Below, in pieces: positions 17,952 through 28,784 of a stretch of DNA of 64,000 bases. Each line of letters begins with the position of its first letter. Position 1 is the first letter of the stretch. The notes under the pieces were generated by a model. The model ran no database searches. It saw only the letters and a list, made by a program, of their open reading frames with translations, and was not told the origin of the DNA. The stretch is from an uncultured Paracoccaceae bacterium (GTDB taxonomy: Bacteria > Pseudomonadota > Alphaproteobacteria > Rhodobacterales > Rhodobacteraceae). Position numbers and translations under genes: made by a program. Where the stretch lies: positions 62,001-126,000 of the forward strand of contig CANKVU010000013.1 in the NCBI GenBank assembly GCA_947487205.1, in the 5' to 3' direction.

Positions 17952-18833
17952 TCAGGGCCCCTCCCTGTAGAAGATCTTGATGTAGATCTGGCTGAGGATG
18001 ACGGTGATCGCCAGAAGCACGACCGCCTGGGCCGACGCGACGCCCTGGTCGAACGCCCGGAACCCGGTCCGCTGGATCAGGAGCGAGATGAACTCGGTCG
18101 CGTTGCCGGGGCCGCCGCGCGTCATGGTGAACACCATGTCGAACAATTTCAGCGTGTCGGCGGTCCGCAGGATCATGATCGCGACGAGGCCCGGCACGAG
18201 ATAGGGGATCTGGATGTGCCGCAGCACCGTCCACCAGCTCTTGGTTTCCAGCCGCGCGGCCTCCTCGATCTCGTCGGGCACGGTGGTCAGGCCGGCCAGC
18301 AGGATCAGCGCGCAGAACGGCGTCCATTGCCACACGTCCCAGATCACCACCAGCACGAAGGCGTTCTGCGGATCGCCGATCCAGTTGACGGAGCCGATCC
18401 CGAACCAGCCCAGCATCTGGTTCACGACACCGTACTTGAGATTGAACATCACCTGCCCCAGCAGGCCGACCACCGCATAGGTGGTCGCCATCGGCAGCAC
18501 CAGCCCGAGCCGCGTCAGCGTCTTGAGGAAGGTGAGGCCGGGCTTGTGCAGCAGAAGCGCGATCATGAGGCCGATCGCGATCTGGATCGGCAGCGCGATC
18601 AGGAGCAGGGCGAAGGTCCGCCCCATCGCGTTCCAGAACGTGTCGCTGGTCAGCACGTCGGAATAGTTCTCGAACCAGATGAACTCGACATCGCCGAGGT
18701 CGGTCAGGTTGAAGTAATGCAGCGACGTGTAGACCGCATAGATCAGCGGCACGATCCCGATCACCGCCAGGACGAAGATGGCCGGACCGATGAACGCCCA
18801 GAGCGTTCGATTCGAGACGACTGAACCGCGCAT
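17952..18833 (-). CDS. Polyol/sugar ABC transporter permease (MalF type)
   Basis: A 293-residue CUT1-family inner-membrane permease. There are six predicted spans beginning at about residue 10. The EAA loop reads EEAARLETKSWWTVLRHIQI. The ATG at 18833 follows AAGGGAGGCCGTC. It lies downstream of the binding-protein gene, with a 64-bp gap that contains a GC hairpin. Similar permeases occur in sorbitol/mannitol and xylitol/ribitol importers. Confidence 0.9.
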   Translation of the reverse strand: MRGSVVSNRTLWAFIGPAIFVLAVIGIVPLIYAVYTSLHYFNLTDLGDVEFIWFENYSDVLTSDTFWNAMGRTFALLLIALPIQIAIGLMIALLLHKPGLTFLKTLTRLGLVLPMATTYAVVGLLGQVMFNLKYGVVNQMLGWFGIGSVNWIGDPQNAFVLVVIWDVWQWTPFCALILLAGLTTVPDEIEEAARLETKSWWTVLRHIQIPYLVPGLVAIMILRTADTLKLFDMVFTMTRGGPGNATEFISLLIQRTGFRAFDQGVASAQAVVLLAITVILSQIYIKIFYREGP

Positions 18834-18859
18834 GACGGCCTCCCTTTGAGTGGCGGCGA

Positions 18860-18879
18860 GGCGGGCCTGCGCGCCCGCC
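18860..18879 (-). other. Intercistronic hairpin after the polyol-binding-protein gene
   Basis: Arms GGCGGGC (18860-18866) and GCCCGCC (18873-18879) around a 6-nt loop, between the binding-protein stop and the first permease start. It is placed like the hairpin at 13914 in the neighbouring sugar operon, consistent with keeping binding-protein transcripts in excess. Confidence 0.55.
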
Positions 18880-18897
18880 CCGCCCGGATCCCCGGGA

Positions 18898-20256
18898 CTA
18901 CTGGATCAGCGGCTTGTCGCCGTCGAAATAGCCCGCATCCTCCAAGATCGCCTCCATCTCGGTGCCGATCCGCTCGGCGCCCTCCTCGACGGAGATGTCG
19001 CCCAGCATGATCTGCGTGCCGTAATTCTGCACGACCTCGCTGATCTCGGGCCATTCGGCGAAGCGCGGGCGGAATTCCGGCACGCCCTCCTGCCAGCTTT
19101 CCACGAGCGCGGGAACGAAGGGATACTGCTCGGCGATCCCGTCCTGCTCATAGACGGATTGCCGCGCCGGGACGCCGCCGAGTTCGAGGTACCGGGCCGC
19201 GTTCTCCTTCGAGGTGATCCACTGGATGAAGAGCCAGGCCGCCGCCTTCTCGTCGTCGTCGGCCTGCTCCGCCACCGCGAGGCTGAAGCCGCCGAGCGCC
19301 GGCTTCTGGCCGTTCGGCCCCTCGGGCTCGGGCGCGACGCCCAGGCAATCGGTGATCCGCGACGTCTCCTCGCTGGCGAGCGTCGAATAGAACGAGGACC
19401 ATTCGGTGATGAAGGCCACGTCGCCCTGCGCCAGCGCGTTGACCGCCTCGGCGTGGTCATAGGCCACGATGCCCTCGGGCATGAACTGCATCAGGTCCTG
19501 GCGGAAATTCAGCCCCGCGAGGCTCTCCTCCGAGGTCAGGTTGGAGCGGAACTCGTCGTTCAGGAACGATCCGCCGAACGGCCACAGGAACCGCGCGAAG
19601 CTGTCCGCGGACTGGGTCTCGTTGCGCTTCGACTGGAGGGCATAGGCATACTTGCCGTCGCCCGTCAGGGCGGGGCCGTATTCGTCCATCACCGCCTGCC
19701 AGGTTTCGGGCGGGCCGTCGAAGCCGGCCTCTTCCAGCATGCACCGGTTGTAGAACAGAAGGCCCGAGTAATTGTCGAAGGGCAGGCCGTAGACGGTGTC
19801 GTCCCAGGTCCCGAACGCGTCGAGCACCAGCGGGAAGAAATCGTCCATGTCCAGGTCGGGGTCCATGATCTCGGGGAACTGCTCCTCGATCTCCGAGACC
19901 GGCACGATCCAGTCGTTCTGGGCGAAGTTGCCGATCCACACCAGGTCGATCAGCGCGATGTCGAGGTCGCCCTGCGCGACGAAGTCGCGGACCTGCTCGC
20001 CCAGCGCGTTCTCGTAGGGCAGATCGGTCACGTTGATCTCGATGCCGGTCTCGTCCTCGAACTCGCCCAGCATCTGCTTGGCGGCCTCGTATCCGGGGCG
20101 CAGCAGGAACACCACGTCCACCGTCGTGCCTTCATACGGTTTCGCCGCCTCCGCGAGCGACCAGTCGGAGCCCCCGGTTTCCTCCTGCGCGAGGGCCGGC
20201 ACCACCGCCGTCATCGCGGTGCTCAGCGCCAGCGCGCTCGTCAAGCCGTATCTCAT
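18898..20256 (-). CDS. Periplasmic polyol/sugar-binding protein (SBP family 1)
   Basis: A 452-residue extracellular solute-binding protein. The ATG at 20256 follows GGGAGGACATC; upstream in-frame ATGs are rejected. The signal peptide (MRYGLTSALALSTAMTAVVPALAQ) precedes a mature domain with aromatic and acidic ligand-site segments such as LPFDNYSGLLFYNR and FLWPFGGSFL. Length fits the CUT1 polyol-binding group (SmoE/MtlE-like). First gene of the leftward operon binding protein-permease-permease-regulator, divergent from the ATPase and catabolic genes. Confidence 0.88.
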   Translation of the reverse strand: MRYGLTSALALSTAMTAVVPALAQEETGGSDWSLAEAAKPYEGTTVDVVFLLRPGYEAAKQMLGEFEDETGIEINVTDLPYENALGEQVRDFVAQGDLDIALIDLVWIGNFAQNDWIVPVSEIEEQFPEIMDPDLDMDDFFPLVLDAFGTWDDTVYGLPFDNYSGLLFYNRCMLEEAGFDGPPETWQAVMDEYGPALTGDGKYAYALQSKRNETQSADSFARFLWPFGGSFLNDEFRSNLTSEESLAGLNFRQDLMQFMPEGIVAYDHAEAVNALAQGDVAFITEWSSFYSTLASEETSRITDCLGVAPEPEGPNGQKPALGGFSLAVAEQADDDEKAAAWLFIQWITSKENAARYLELGGVPARQSVYEQDGIAEQYPFVPALVESWQEGVPEFRPRFAEWPEISEVVQNYGTQIMLGDISVEEGAERIGTEMEAILEDAGYFDGDKPLIQ

Positions 20257-20302
20257 GATGTCCTCCCATGACATTGCTTCGGCAACTTTGCGAGATTTTG
20301 TA

Positions 20303-20334
20303 TTGACCGCGATACATTTGTAAAGACATTTGTA
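20303..20334. promoter_or_regulatory. Candidate SorC-type operator/promoter between the divergent polyol operons
   Basis: An AT-rich island in an otherwise GC-rich gap. The nonamer ACATTTGTA occurs twice, at 20314-20322 and 20326-20334, 12 bp apart (about one helical turn), just after a TTGACC -35-like hexamer (20303-20308). It lies between the binding-protein start (20256) and the ATPase start (20366), so one site could control both operons. Confidence 0.5.
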
Positions 20335-20365
20335 CATGGTCCAACCGGAGGGGAGGGAGGAGCCA

Positions 20366-21418
20366 GTGGCCAGAGTCACCCTGGAGAACGTCGACAAGTT
20401 CTATGGCGCGTCGCAGGCGCTGTTCGACATCTCGCTGGAGATACAGGACGGCGAATTCGCCGTGTTCGTCGGCCCGTCGGGCTGCGGAAAATCGACCCTC
20501 CTGCGCTGCGTCGCGGGGCTGGAGGCGATCTCGTCGGGCCGGATTCATATCGGCGACAAGGACGTGACGGCGGTCGAACCCTCCGATCGCGGCGTGTCGA
20601 TGGTGTTCCAGTCCTACGCGCTCTATCCCCACATGACGGTCCGCCAGAACATGGATTTCGGCATGCGGATCAACAAGTTCGCCGCCGACGACCGCAAGCG
20701 GCGGATCGACGAGGCGGCCGGCATCCTGCAGCTTACCCCGCTGCTCGACCGCAAGCCCGGCCAGCTCTCGGGCGGCCAGCGGCAGCGCGTCGCGATCGGC
20801 CGGGCGATCGTCAAGGAGCCGGAGGTTTTCCTGTTCGACGAGCCGCTGTCGAACCTCGACGCCAAGCTGCGCATCCAGATGCGCGTCGAGCTCGAGGGTC
20901 TGCACCGCCAGCTCGGCACCACCATGATCTACGTCACCCACGACCAGGTGGAGGCGATGACCATGGCCGACCGGATCGTGGTCCTGAACCAGGGCCGGAT
21001 CGAGCAGGTGGGTTCGCCCATGGAACTCTACCACACCCCGCGGTCCGAATTCGTCGCGGGCTTCATCGGCGCGCCGAGCATGAACCTGCTGAAGGTGGAG
21101 TACGCCGACGGCCGGCTCAGCTATGCCGGGCATTCCGTCGCCGACGCCGCGTCCGGCGCCGCGACGCTGGGCATCCGGCCCGAACATCTCCGCATTGCCT
21201 CCGAGGCGGACGGCGACACCCTGCCCGTCGAGGTCAAGGTCCGCGAACAGCTCGGCAGCGAGAGCTATCTCTACACGACCGGCCCCGGGGGCGACGAGAT
21301 CGTCGTACGCACCGACGGTGACACCGCCATCGAATCGGGGGACCGGATCTCCCTCGCCTTTCCCGCGCGGCACCTCCATCTCTTCGACGGCGAGGGCCGG
21401 CGCCTGGCCGAGGGCTAG
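20366..21418 (+). CDS. Polyol/sugar ABC transporter ATPase (MalK/UgpC type)
   Basis: About 350 residues from the GTG at 20366, preceded by GGAGGGGAGGGAGGAG; the ATG at 20336 and TTG at 20330 lie within the operator region and are rejected. Walker [10 protein letters not shown], signature LSGGQRQR, Walker [13 protein letters not shown] and the H-loop THDQVEAMT are intact. The C-terminal regulatory OB-like (TOBE) region ends [11 protein letters not shown]...[11 protein letters not shown]. It powers the permease pair encoded divergently and heads the rightward catabolic operon. Confidence 0.92.
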   Translation: MARVTLENVDKFYGASQALFDISLEIQDGEFAVFVGPSGCGKSTLLRCVAGLEAISSGRIHIGDKDVTAVEPSDRGVSMVFQSYALYPHMTVRQNMDFGMRINKFAADDRKRRIDEAAGILQLTPLLDRKPGQLSGGQRQRVAIGRAIVKEPEVFLFDEPLSNLDAKLRIQMRVELEGLHRQLGTTMIYVTHDQVEAMTMADRIVVLNQGRIEQVGSPMELYHTPRSEFVAGFIGAPSMNLLKVEYADGRLSYAGHSVADAASGAATLGIRPEHLRIASEADGDTLPVEVKVREQLGSESYLYTTGPGGDEIVVRTDGDTAIESGDRISLAFPARHLHLFDGEGRRLAEG

Positions 21419-21450
21419 CGCGCGGCGGACGCCGACAGGAGGGGACCGGC

Positions 21451-22014
21451 ATGACCACGATGGGCGAACGGGCCGCGGCGGCGGCGGGCGATATCCTCGC
21501 CGCACTCGGCGGCGTGGCCGAGGCCGATCACGCCGGCGCCGTCGACGCGATCGCCGGGGCGCGCCGGATCGCCTGCGCCGGCGTCGGCCGCGAGGGGCTG
21601 ATGATGCGGGCGCTGACCATGCGCCTCTTCCATCTGGGGCTTGACGCCCATGTCGCGGGCGACATGACCACGCCGCCGCTCGGGCCCGGGGACCTGCTGG
21701 TGGTCAGCGCCGGGCCGGGCGATTTCGCCATGATCCGCGCCCTGGTCGGGGTCGCGCGGGCGGCGGGCGCCGGCACGCTGGCGCTGACCGCGCGGGCGGA
21801 CGGCGCGGTTCCCGCGCTCTGCGACCGGGTCGCCGTCCTGCCGGCGCAGACCATGGCCGACGACACGACCGCGCCCGCCCCCTCGATCCTGCCGATGGGC
21901 TCGGTCTACGAGGGCGCGCTGTTCCTCTGGGGCGAACTCCTCGTCCTCGACCTGGCCGCCCGCCTCGGCCGCGACCCGTCCGAGATGCGCGCCCGCCATA
22001 CCAACCTGGAGTGA
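21451..22014 (+). CDS. SIS-domain sugar isomerase (6-phospho-3-hexuloisomerase-like)
   Basis: A 187-residue single SIS domain. The ATG at 21451 follows ACAGGAGGGGACCGGC. The blocks [29 protein letters not shown] and the C-terminal [12 protein letters not shown] follow the HxlB/PHI pattern. PHI converts 3-hexulose-6-phosphate to fructose-6-phosphate in the ribulose monophosphate pathway, but no hexulose-phosphate synthase is present here. In this polyol operon it may act on another phosphoketose. Catalytic specificity is not established. Confidence 0.75.
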   Translation: MTTMGERAAAAAGDILAALGGVAEADHAGAVDAIAGARRIACAGVGREGLMMRALTMRLFHLGLDAHVAGDMTTPPLGPGDLLVVSAGPGDFAMIRALVGVARAAGAGTLALTARADGAVPALCDRVAVLPAQTMADDTTAPAPSILPMGSVYEGALFLWGELLVLDLAARLGRDPSEMRARHTNLE

Positions 22015-22019
22015 CGCCG

Positions 22020-22790
22020 ATGGCCGATTGGCACGACCGCTTCTCCCTCGCCGGCCGCCGGGCGCTCGTGACCGGCGCCTCGGCCGGGATCGGTTTCGAG
22101 ATCGCGCGCCTCTTCGCCGCCGCTGGCGCCGATATCGCGGGCGTGGCGCGCCGTTCCGCGGCGCTCGACGAGGTGGGCGCGGCGGTGGCCGCGGCGGGGC
22201 GGCGCTTCGTCCCCGTGGCCGCCGATCTCTGCGAGGCCGACGCACCGGCGGCCGCGGCGGCGGAGGCGCGCGCCGGCCTGGGGGGGATCGACATCCTCGT
22301 CAATTGCGCCGGCACCGCCGAGGTCGCCCCGGCGCTCGATCTTTCCCTCGCGGCGTGGGAGCGGACCATGGCGCTGAACCTGCGCGCCCCGTTCCTCCTC
22401 TCCCAGGCGGTCGCGCCCCGGATGATCGCCGCGGGCGGCGGCAAGATCGTCATGATCTCGTCCCAGACCGGCGTGATCGCGATGGAGGACCACGCCGCCT
22501 ATGCCGCCTCCAAGGGGGGGCTGAACGCGCTGACGAAGTCGCTCTGCGCCGAATGGGCGCGCCACGGCATCCAGGTCAACGCGATCTGCCCGACCGTGGT
22601 GATGACGCCGATGGGGCGCGAGGTCTGGTCCGACCCGGCGAAGGCCGATCCGGTGCGCCTGGCCACCCCGGCGCGGCGCTTCGGCGAGCCGCTGGAGGTG
22701 GCCGAGGCGGCGCTCTACCTCGCCTCCGCCGCGTCCGGCCTCGTCAACGGAACGACACTCATGCTCGACGGCGGCTTCACCAGCGTCTGA
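22020..22790 (+). CDS. Short-chain dehydrogenase/reductase, polyol type
   Basis: A 256-residue classical SDR. NAD(P)-binding motif TGASAGIG, the NNAG-type block reads NCAGTAE, and the catalytic tetrad is completed by SSQTG and YAASKGG. The ATG at 22020 follows GGAG at 8-nt spacing; a GTG at 22011 overlapping the preceding stop is possible. Classical SDRs of this group oxidise polyols or ketose derivatives (for example threitol, sorbitol or xylitol type). The third gene of the rightward operon. Confidence 0.82.
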   Translation: MADWHDRFSLAGRRALVTGASAGIGFEIARLFAAAGADIAGVARRSAALDEVGAAVAAAGRRFVPVAADLCEADAPAAAAAEARAGLGGIDILVNCAGTAEVAPALDLSLAAWERTMALNLRAPFLLSQAVAPRMIAAGGGKIVMISSQTGVIAMEDHAAYAASKGGLNALTKSLCAEWARHGIQVNAICPTVVMTPMGREVWSDPAKADPVRLATPARRFGEPLEVAEAALYLASAASGLVNGTTLMLDGGFTSV

Positions 22791-22831
22791 CACACACGAC
22801 CGGGCGCGATGTCCCCGGCAAGGAGGAAGCG

Positions 22832-23878
<1,047 letters not shown>

Positions 23879-23949
23879 CCCCGCTTGCCCGGCGCGCCGC
23901 GACCGCCGGGCGGACGCCCCCCAGAACCACGCAACCGGAGGAACCGGAC

Positions 23950-24678
23950 ATGAGCATTTCCCTCGACGGCAAGGTGGCCGCGGTCACCGGCGCGGCCTCG
24001 GGCATCGGCTTCGCCTGCGCCGCCATCCTGCACGAGGCGGGCGCCGAGGTGGTGCTGATCGACCGCGACGCCACCGCGCTCGAACGCGCCTGCGCCGAGC
24101 TGGGCGCGCGGTCGCATGCGCTGGGCTGCGATCTGCTCGACGGGGCGCAGGTCGACGCGCTCGACGCGCGGATCGCCGATCTGGCCGGCCCCGTGGACAT
24201 CTTCCACGCCAATGCCGGCGCCTATTCCGGCGGTGCCGTGGCCGAGGGCGATCCCGACGAATGGGACCGGGTGCTGAGCCTCAACGTCAACGCCGCCTTC
24301 CGCTGCGTGCGCGCGGTCCTGCCGGGCATGGTGGCGCGGAAATCGGGCGACATCGTCTTCACCTCCTCGATCTCGGGCGTCGAGCCGGTGGTGTGGGAGC
24401 CGATCTACGTCGCCTCGAAGCACGCGATCCAGGGCTTTTTGCATACGACGCGCCGGCAGGTCGCCAAGGACGGCGTCCGCATGGGCGCGATCCTGCCCGG
24501 CCCCGTCGTCACCGCGTTGATCGATACCTGGCCCGAGGCCAAGAAGGCCGAGGCGCTGGCCGACGGCTCGCTGATGGAGGCGCGCGAGGTCGCGGAATGC
24601 GTCCTCTTCATGCTGACCCGGCCGCGCAACGTGGTGGTGCGCGATCTGGTCCTGCTGCCCAACACCGTGGATCTGTGA
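23950..24678 (+). CDS. Short-chain dehydrogenase, ribitol 2-dehydrogenase-like
   Basis: A 242-residue classical [11 protein letters not shown] cofactor loop, NAGAYSGG in place of the NNAG block, SSISGVEP serine region and YVASKHA active site. The pattern [11 protein letters not shown] and the C-terminal [14 protein letters not shown] resemble ribitol 2-dehydrogenases, which make D-ribulose. The ATG at 23950 follows GGAGGAACCGGAC. The next gene is an FGGY kinase, giving an oxidation-phosphorylation pair. Confidence 0.8.
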   Translation: MSISLDGKVAAVTGAASGIGFACAAILHEAGAEVVLIDRDATALERACAELGARSHALGCDLLDGAQVDALDARIADLAGPVDIFHANAGAYSGGAVAEGDPDEWDRVLSLNVNAAFRCVRAVLPGMVARKSGDIVFTSSISGVEPVVWEPIYVASKHAIQGFLHTTRRQVAKDGVRMGAILPGPVVTALIDTWPEAKKAEALADGSLMEAREVAECVLFMLTRPRNVVVRDLVLLPNTVDL

Positions 24679-24686
24679 GGATGGCC

Positions 24687-26318
24687 ATGCAGGAGCCGGA
24701 CGCGCCCCGGGCCGACCACCTGATCGGCGTCGACGTGGGCACCGCGAGCGCTCGCGCCGGCGTCTTCGACACCGACGGCCGGTTGAAGGGGACGGACAAG
24801 GCCGACATCACCGTCCACCGCGCCCCCGACGGGCGCATCGAACAGGCCAGCGCCGAGATCTGGGCGGCGGTCTGCGCCGCCGTGCGCGGCGCCCTGGCCG
24901 CGGCCGGCGTCGCGCCGGAACGGATCGGCGGGCTGGGCTTCGACGCCACCTGCTCCCTCGTCGTCCTGGGCGAGGGCGGCACCTCCCTGCCCGTCGGCGA
25001 CCCGGACCGCCCCGACCGCGACGTCATCGTCTGGATGGACCACCGCGCGCTCGACCAGGCGGCGCGGATCAACGCCACCGGGCATGCCGTCCTCGATTAT
25101 GTCGGCGGCCGGATCTCCCCCGAGATGCAGACCCCCAAACTGCTCTGGTTGCAGGAGAACCGCCCCGACATCTTCGCCCGGGCCTGGCAGTTCTTCGACA
25201 TGACCGACTGGCTCGGCTGGCGAGCCACGGGCAGTTGCGCCCGCTCGACCTGCACGATCACCTGCAAGTGGACCTACCTCGCTCACGAGGGGCGCTGGGA
25301 CGCGGGCTATTTCCACCAGATCGGCCTGGGATCGCTCGCCGACGAGGAATTCGCCCGGATCGGCACCGACATCGTCTCCCCCGGCACCCCGCTCGGCGGC
25401 GGCCTCGACGATCGCGCCGCCGAAGAGCTGGGGCTGCCCGCCGGCATCGCGGTCGGGGCGGGGCTGATCGACGCCCATGCCGGCGGCATCGGCACCGTCG
25501 GCGCCGAGGGCGGTGGCGGTGCCGAGGCGAACCTCGCCTACGTCTTCGGCACCTCCTCCTGCACCATGGCCACGACCGCGCAGCCGGTCTTCGTTCCGGG
25601 TGTCTGGGGGCCGTACTGGTCGGCGATGGTGCCCGGCGCCTGGCTGAACGAGGGCGGCCAATCCGCCGCCGGCGCGGCCATCGACCAGCTGGTCCGCTTC
25701 CACCCCCATGCCGCTGAGGCAGGCCGGACCGCCCGCGCCGCGGGCCAGTCGCTGCCGCAATGGCTGGCCGCGCGCTGCGCCGAGCGGGCCGACGGATCCG
25801 AGGCGCTCTGCGCCCTCGTCGCCGGCCGCCACGTCGTCCCCGAAGTGCTGGGCAACCGCGCCCCCCACGCCGATCCGCATAGCCGCGCGGCGATCCTGGG
25901 CCTCGGTATGGCGGACGGCCTGGACGACCTGCTGTCGCTTTATGCCGCGGCGATGTGCGGCCTGGGCTACGGCCTGCGCCAGATCGTCGAGGCGCAGGCG
26001 GAGCGCGGGATCCGTCTAGACCGGATCGTGCTCAGCGGCGGCGCCGGCCGGTCCGCGTTCGTCCGCCAGCTCCTGGCCGACACGGCGGGCCTGGAGGTCG
26101 CGGTCCCCGAGACCGAGGAGCCGGTCCTCCTGGGATCGGCGATGCTGGGCGCGGTGGCGGGCGGCGCGCATGCCGATATCGGTACCGCGATGCGCGCCAT
26201 GAGCCGCCTCCGCGAGAGCCATCTGCCCGCGACCGGCGAGGCGGCGGCGCGGCACCGGGACCGCTACGCCATCTTCGAAAGGGTTCAGGCCGCCGGCCGC
26301 GCCGCCGCCGGGTGCTGA
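24687..26318 (+). CDS. FGGY-family pentulose kinase (D-ribulokinase-like)
   Basis: About 543 residues. The ATG at 24687 (GAGG, 6-nt spacing) is preferred over 24681. The N-terminal phosphate loop is GVDVGTASARAGVFDTDG. A TCTITCKWTYL segment and the C-terminal FGGY signature region SGGAGRSAFVRQLLAD fit the FGGY pentulose kinase subgroup that includes D-ribulokinase. It would phosphorylate the ketopentose made by the two dehydrogenases for entry into the pentose phosphate pathway. Last gene of the operon. Confidence 0.87.
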   Translation: MQEPDAPRADHLIGVDVGTASARAGVFDTDGRLKGTDKADITVHRAPDGRIEQASAEIWAAVCAAVRGALAAAGVAPERIGGLGFDATCSLVVLGEGGTSLPVGDPDRPDRDVIVWMDHRALDQAARINATGHAVLDYVGGRISPEMQTPKLLWLQENRPDIFARAWQFFDMTDWLGWRATGSCARSTCTITCKWTYLAHEGRWDAGYFHQIGLGSLADEEFARIGTDIVSPGTPLGGGLDDRAAEELGLPAGIAVGAGLIDAHAGGIGTVGAEGGGGAEANLAYVFGTSSCTMATTAQPVFVPGVWGPYWSAMVPGAWLNEGGQSAAGAAIDQLVRFHPHAAEAGRTARAAGQSLPQWLAARCAERADGSEALCALVAGRHVVPEVLGNRAPHADPHSRAAILGLGMADGLDDLLSLYAAAMCGLGYGLRQIVEAQAERGIRLDRIVLSGGAGRSAFVRQLLADTAGLEVAVPETEEPVLLGSAMLGAVAGGAHADIGTAMRAMSRLRESHLPATGEAAARHRDRYAIFERVQAAGRAAAGC

Positions 26319-26483
26319 CCCGCCGCGGCGCGCGGTGTCCCCGCAAGCATTTCGGCGGATGGATCGACGGCGCGGGCGGCCGGCGGCGAACCGGTCGCCG
26401 ACAGCGGCCAGGGACGAGCAGATGCGTCTTACCTCCGCGACTTACGACCCTCCAGTGGTATGCGCCCCTGCGGGTGGACAGGA

Positions 26484-27290
26484 TCAGGCGGCTGTTCTGG
26501 CCGTGGCGCGGGCGTGGCGGTCTTCGAGCCTGGCGGGGCTGCGATACCCCAAGGCGGAATGCGGGCGGCGGGTGGTGCAGGCTTCGATGAACCGGGGAAA
26601 ACCGGCGGCGACCTCCGCGAAGGTTTCGCACGCCATCGGGTAGGCCCCCTCCATCTTCGGCGTCTTCATGCAGCTTTCCGCCTGGACGTTGTCGTACGCA
26701 TTGCCGCGGCGGTTCATCGACGCGAAGAACCCATGCGTATCGAGAATGCCTCGATGCAGTTCCGACCCGTATCGAGATCCCCGGTCCGTCTGGAGGACGC
26801 AAATTCCGCGGCCGACGGCGGGGCCGACGACGCGCCGCGACCGAGCGGCGCGGATCAGCGCGGCACGGGCAAGACCGCCTCGAATGGCGACGCAGGTCAG
26901 ATCGGCCACCCAAAGCCGATTTGGGCCATGGACCTCGACCTCCTCGGCAACGAACGGAAGGATCGGGCGGCCGTGATCGCTGCAGGTCTGGGGGCGAAAC
27001 GTCGGCGGAGCCGCGGGTTCGGGGCGCTCTCTTTCATCGCCCGCCGCACCTCCTTCGAGTCGACGACCATACCCCGATGGCGGAGCTCTGCGCCGACACG
27101 GCGCCAACCGAATGTCCGCGACGATCGCCATGTCGCCGGCCTCGGGTCGGGGATCGGCATGGAAACCGGACCGTGCGGCCCCCATCAGCTCGCATCCCCA
27201 CCGGATCGAGAGCCCGCGCAAATCCGCGTCTCGACGCGCGTCCGGCGCGCTGATCCCCCTTCGGAACCTCGATTTCGAGCGCCTGGCGTC
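26484..27290 (-). pseudogene. IS3-family transposase orfB (DDE integrase), degenerate
   Basis: The catalytic core is recognisable: GPNRLWVADLTCV (first aspartate), QTDRGSRYGSELH (second aspartate), NAYDNVQAESCMKT (glutamate) and RRPHSALGYRSPARLE at the end. The first two aspartates are only about 35-40 residues apart instead of about 60, so roughly 25 codons are deleted after RRVVG. The N-terminal third no longer reads as a transposase in one frame. Inactive. Confidence 0.8.
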
Positions 27291-27497
27291 CGGCCAGCCG
27301 CTCAAGTGCCGAGATCCGGGCTTCGTACCCGGCCATCAACACGGGCGCCGCTCTCTCCTTTCTCGATCCAGATGCGGATCCAGATTGCGCGACACGTCGT
27401 GGCGGCGACCGAACTCATGGAGCGTCTCGCCGTCATCATACTCGGCAACGACCTGCCGCTTGAATTCGGTGCTGTGACTGCGGTGTCGTCCGGGCAT
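27290..27497 (-). pseudogene. IS3-family transposase orfA (helix-turn-helix protein), frameshifted
   Basis: From the ATG at 27497 the minus strand reads MPGRHRSHSTEFKRQVVAEY and continues through FGRRHDVSRN, the usual orfA helix-turn-helix start. An apparent one-base insertion just after SRN (around 27376) throws the frame. The expected continuation IRIWIEKGE and LMAGYEARISALERLAGR are found in the neighbouring frame. The leucine-zipper-like end is recognisable. Non-functional. Confidence 0.75.
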
Positions 27498-27576
27498 GGG
27501 CTTTCTTCCTCGAAAAGCTCGCGACGCGTCGATTCAACCGATCCGACCTGTCCACCCGCAAGGGCGCAGTCCCGCT

Positions 27577-28125
27577 GCAATGACCGAGGCGCGGGCGATG
27601 GACTTCGTTTCGGACCGGCCGTTCGACGATCGACCGTTGCGTATCCTGACCGCCGTCGACCGCTGCGCGAGAGAGCCTCTCGCAACACGTGCGAGGACGA
27701 CCTTCACGGCCTCCCACGTCATCGACGAACTGCACCGGTTGGCCAGAACCCTGGGCGAGTGGCATGGCATTCGGGTCGATAACGGGCCCGAGCGTTCCGG
27801 CCCGCTGCCGGGTCGACGGGCTGACCCGAACAGGGTCGAGCGCGACTTGTCGCCTCCGAAAAGCCCGGCGATAACGCATTCGTGGAGGCCTTCACCAGCG
27901 ACCTGTATACGAATGCCTCAGCGTCTTATGGCTCCCTGTCCCTGGCCGATGCCCGCCGACGCATCGAAGCCCGGAGGACCGAGCACACCGACCACCGGCC
28001 GCACGCTCCGCTCGGAAACGCGAGCCCGAACGCCTTGGCGGCGCTGCCGAAACCAGTCCGGACGGTCGCGGGATTGCTGGACCAAGGATCGGGCCCGGGG
28101 CCCGCCCGTGATGCACCAGGACTGA
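27577..28125 (+). pseudogene. Second IS3-family transposase remnant (orfB, IS407-like), frameshifted and 5'-truncated
   Basis: On the opposite strand to the first element, the frame reads ARAMDFVSDRPFDDR and IRVDNGPE, matching the start of an IS407-type integrase core. The frame then breaks, and the continuation EKPGDNAFVEAFTSDLYTNA with HRPHAPLGNASPNAL is in another frame. The 5' part of the transposase is missing exactly where the right inverted repeat of the neighbouring element ends, suggesting nested insertion followed by decay. Confidence 0.75.
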
Positions 28126-28189
28126 TACCGGACCACCCGACAGGGGTCGGCCCTATGATGCGGAAGGATGCGACGAGTGAGGGGATCCG

Positions 28190-28744
28190 ATGCACATCGT
28201 GTTGTGGCGCCGCCTCGATCAACCCGGACACGACGCGTGTCGCTTCCGGGAGAGGCCGGAGGGGTGGATGATCGAGGGGGACGCCGTCTTCGAGCAGGCC
28301 GGGCGTCCCGCCAGCCTCGCGTATCGCCTTTGTTGCTGCAAGGATTGGCGAACCCGGCGCGCGTCGGTGTCGGGCTGGATCGGCCACGACGCCCTTGACC
28401 TGACGATCGAACGCGACGGCGCGCAGGATTGGCGCGTCAACGGCACCCCTGAGCCTGCGATGGCAGGGCTGGACGACATCGACTTGGGCTTCACGCCCGC
28501 CACCAACACCAGCGCGCTGCGGAGGCTGGATCTGCGCGAAGGCGCGGGCGCGACCTGCGTCGCGCTCTGGCTGGACATCGAGGACTGGACCGTCAAGCGG
28601 TTGACCCAGAGCTACCGCAGGACGGGACCGCGGACGTTTGCCTATGCCTCTCCGAAGCACGGTTACCGGGCAAACCTCGAAACCGACGATTTCGGGGCCG
28701 TGACGGAGTATCCGGGGCTCTGGACGATGGTCTGCCGGGGCTGA
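28190..28744 (+). CDS. Putative glycolipid-binding protein (PF06475/DUF1089)
   Basis: A 184-residue protein with no signal peptide or membrane segment. The family pattern is visible: an N-terminal barrel strand MHIVLWRRLDQPGHDACRF, a central FTPATNTSALRRLDL block and a closing YASPKHGYRANLETDDFG...EYPGLW block. Family members are annotated as putative glycolipid-binding on structural grounds only; physiological role unknown. It stands between the transposase remnants and the broken reductase, so it may have arrived with the accessory region. Confidence 0.75.
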   Translation: MHIVLWRRLDQPGHDACRFRERPEGWMIEGDAVFEQAGRPASLAYRLCCCKDWRTRRASVSGWIGHDALDLTIERDGAQDWRVNGTPEPAMAGLDDIDLGFTPATNTSALRRLDLREGAGATCVALWLDIEDWTVKRLTQSYRRTGPRTFAYASPKHGYRANLETDDFGAVTEYPGLWTMVCRG

Positions 28745-28784
28745 CCCGGCGACCATCGCCCCTGGATTGCGGCGCCCCCGGGCG

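Larger units (their letters stand above)
26461..27568 (-). mobile_element. Degenerate IS3-family insertion sequence with terminal inverted repeats
   Basis: The left end TGCGCCCCTGCGGGTGGA (from 26461) matches the complement of the right end (to 27568) over about 22 bp with one mismatch. The element starts with TG and ends with CA, as IS3 elements do. It carries broken orfA and orfB on the minus strand. At about 1.1 kb it is shorter than the usual 1.2-1.3 kb, matching an internal deletion in orfB. No convincing target duplication is seen (GTA left, GTC right). Confidence 0.8.
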
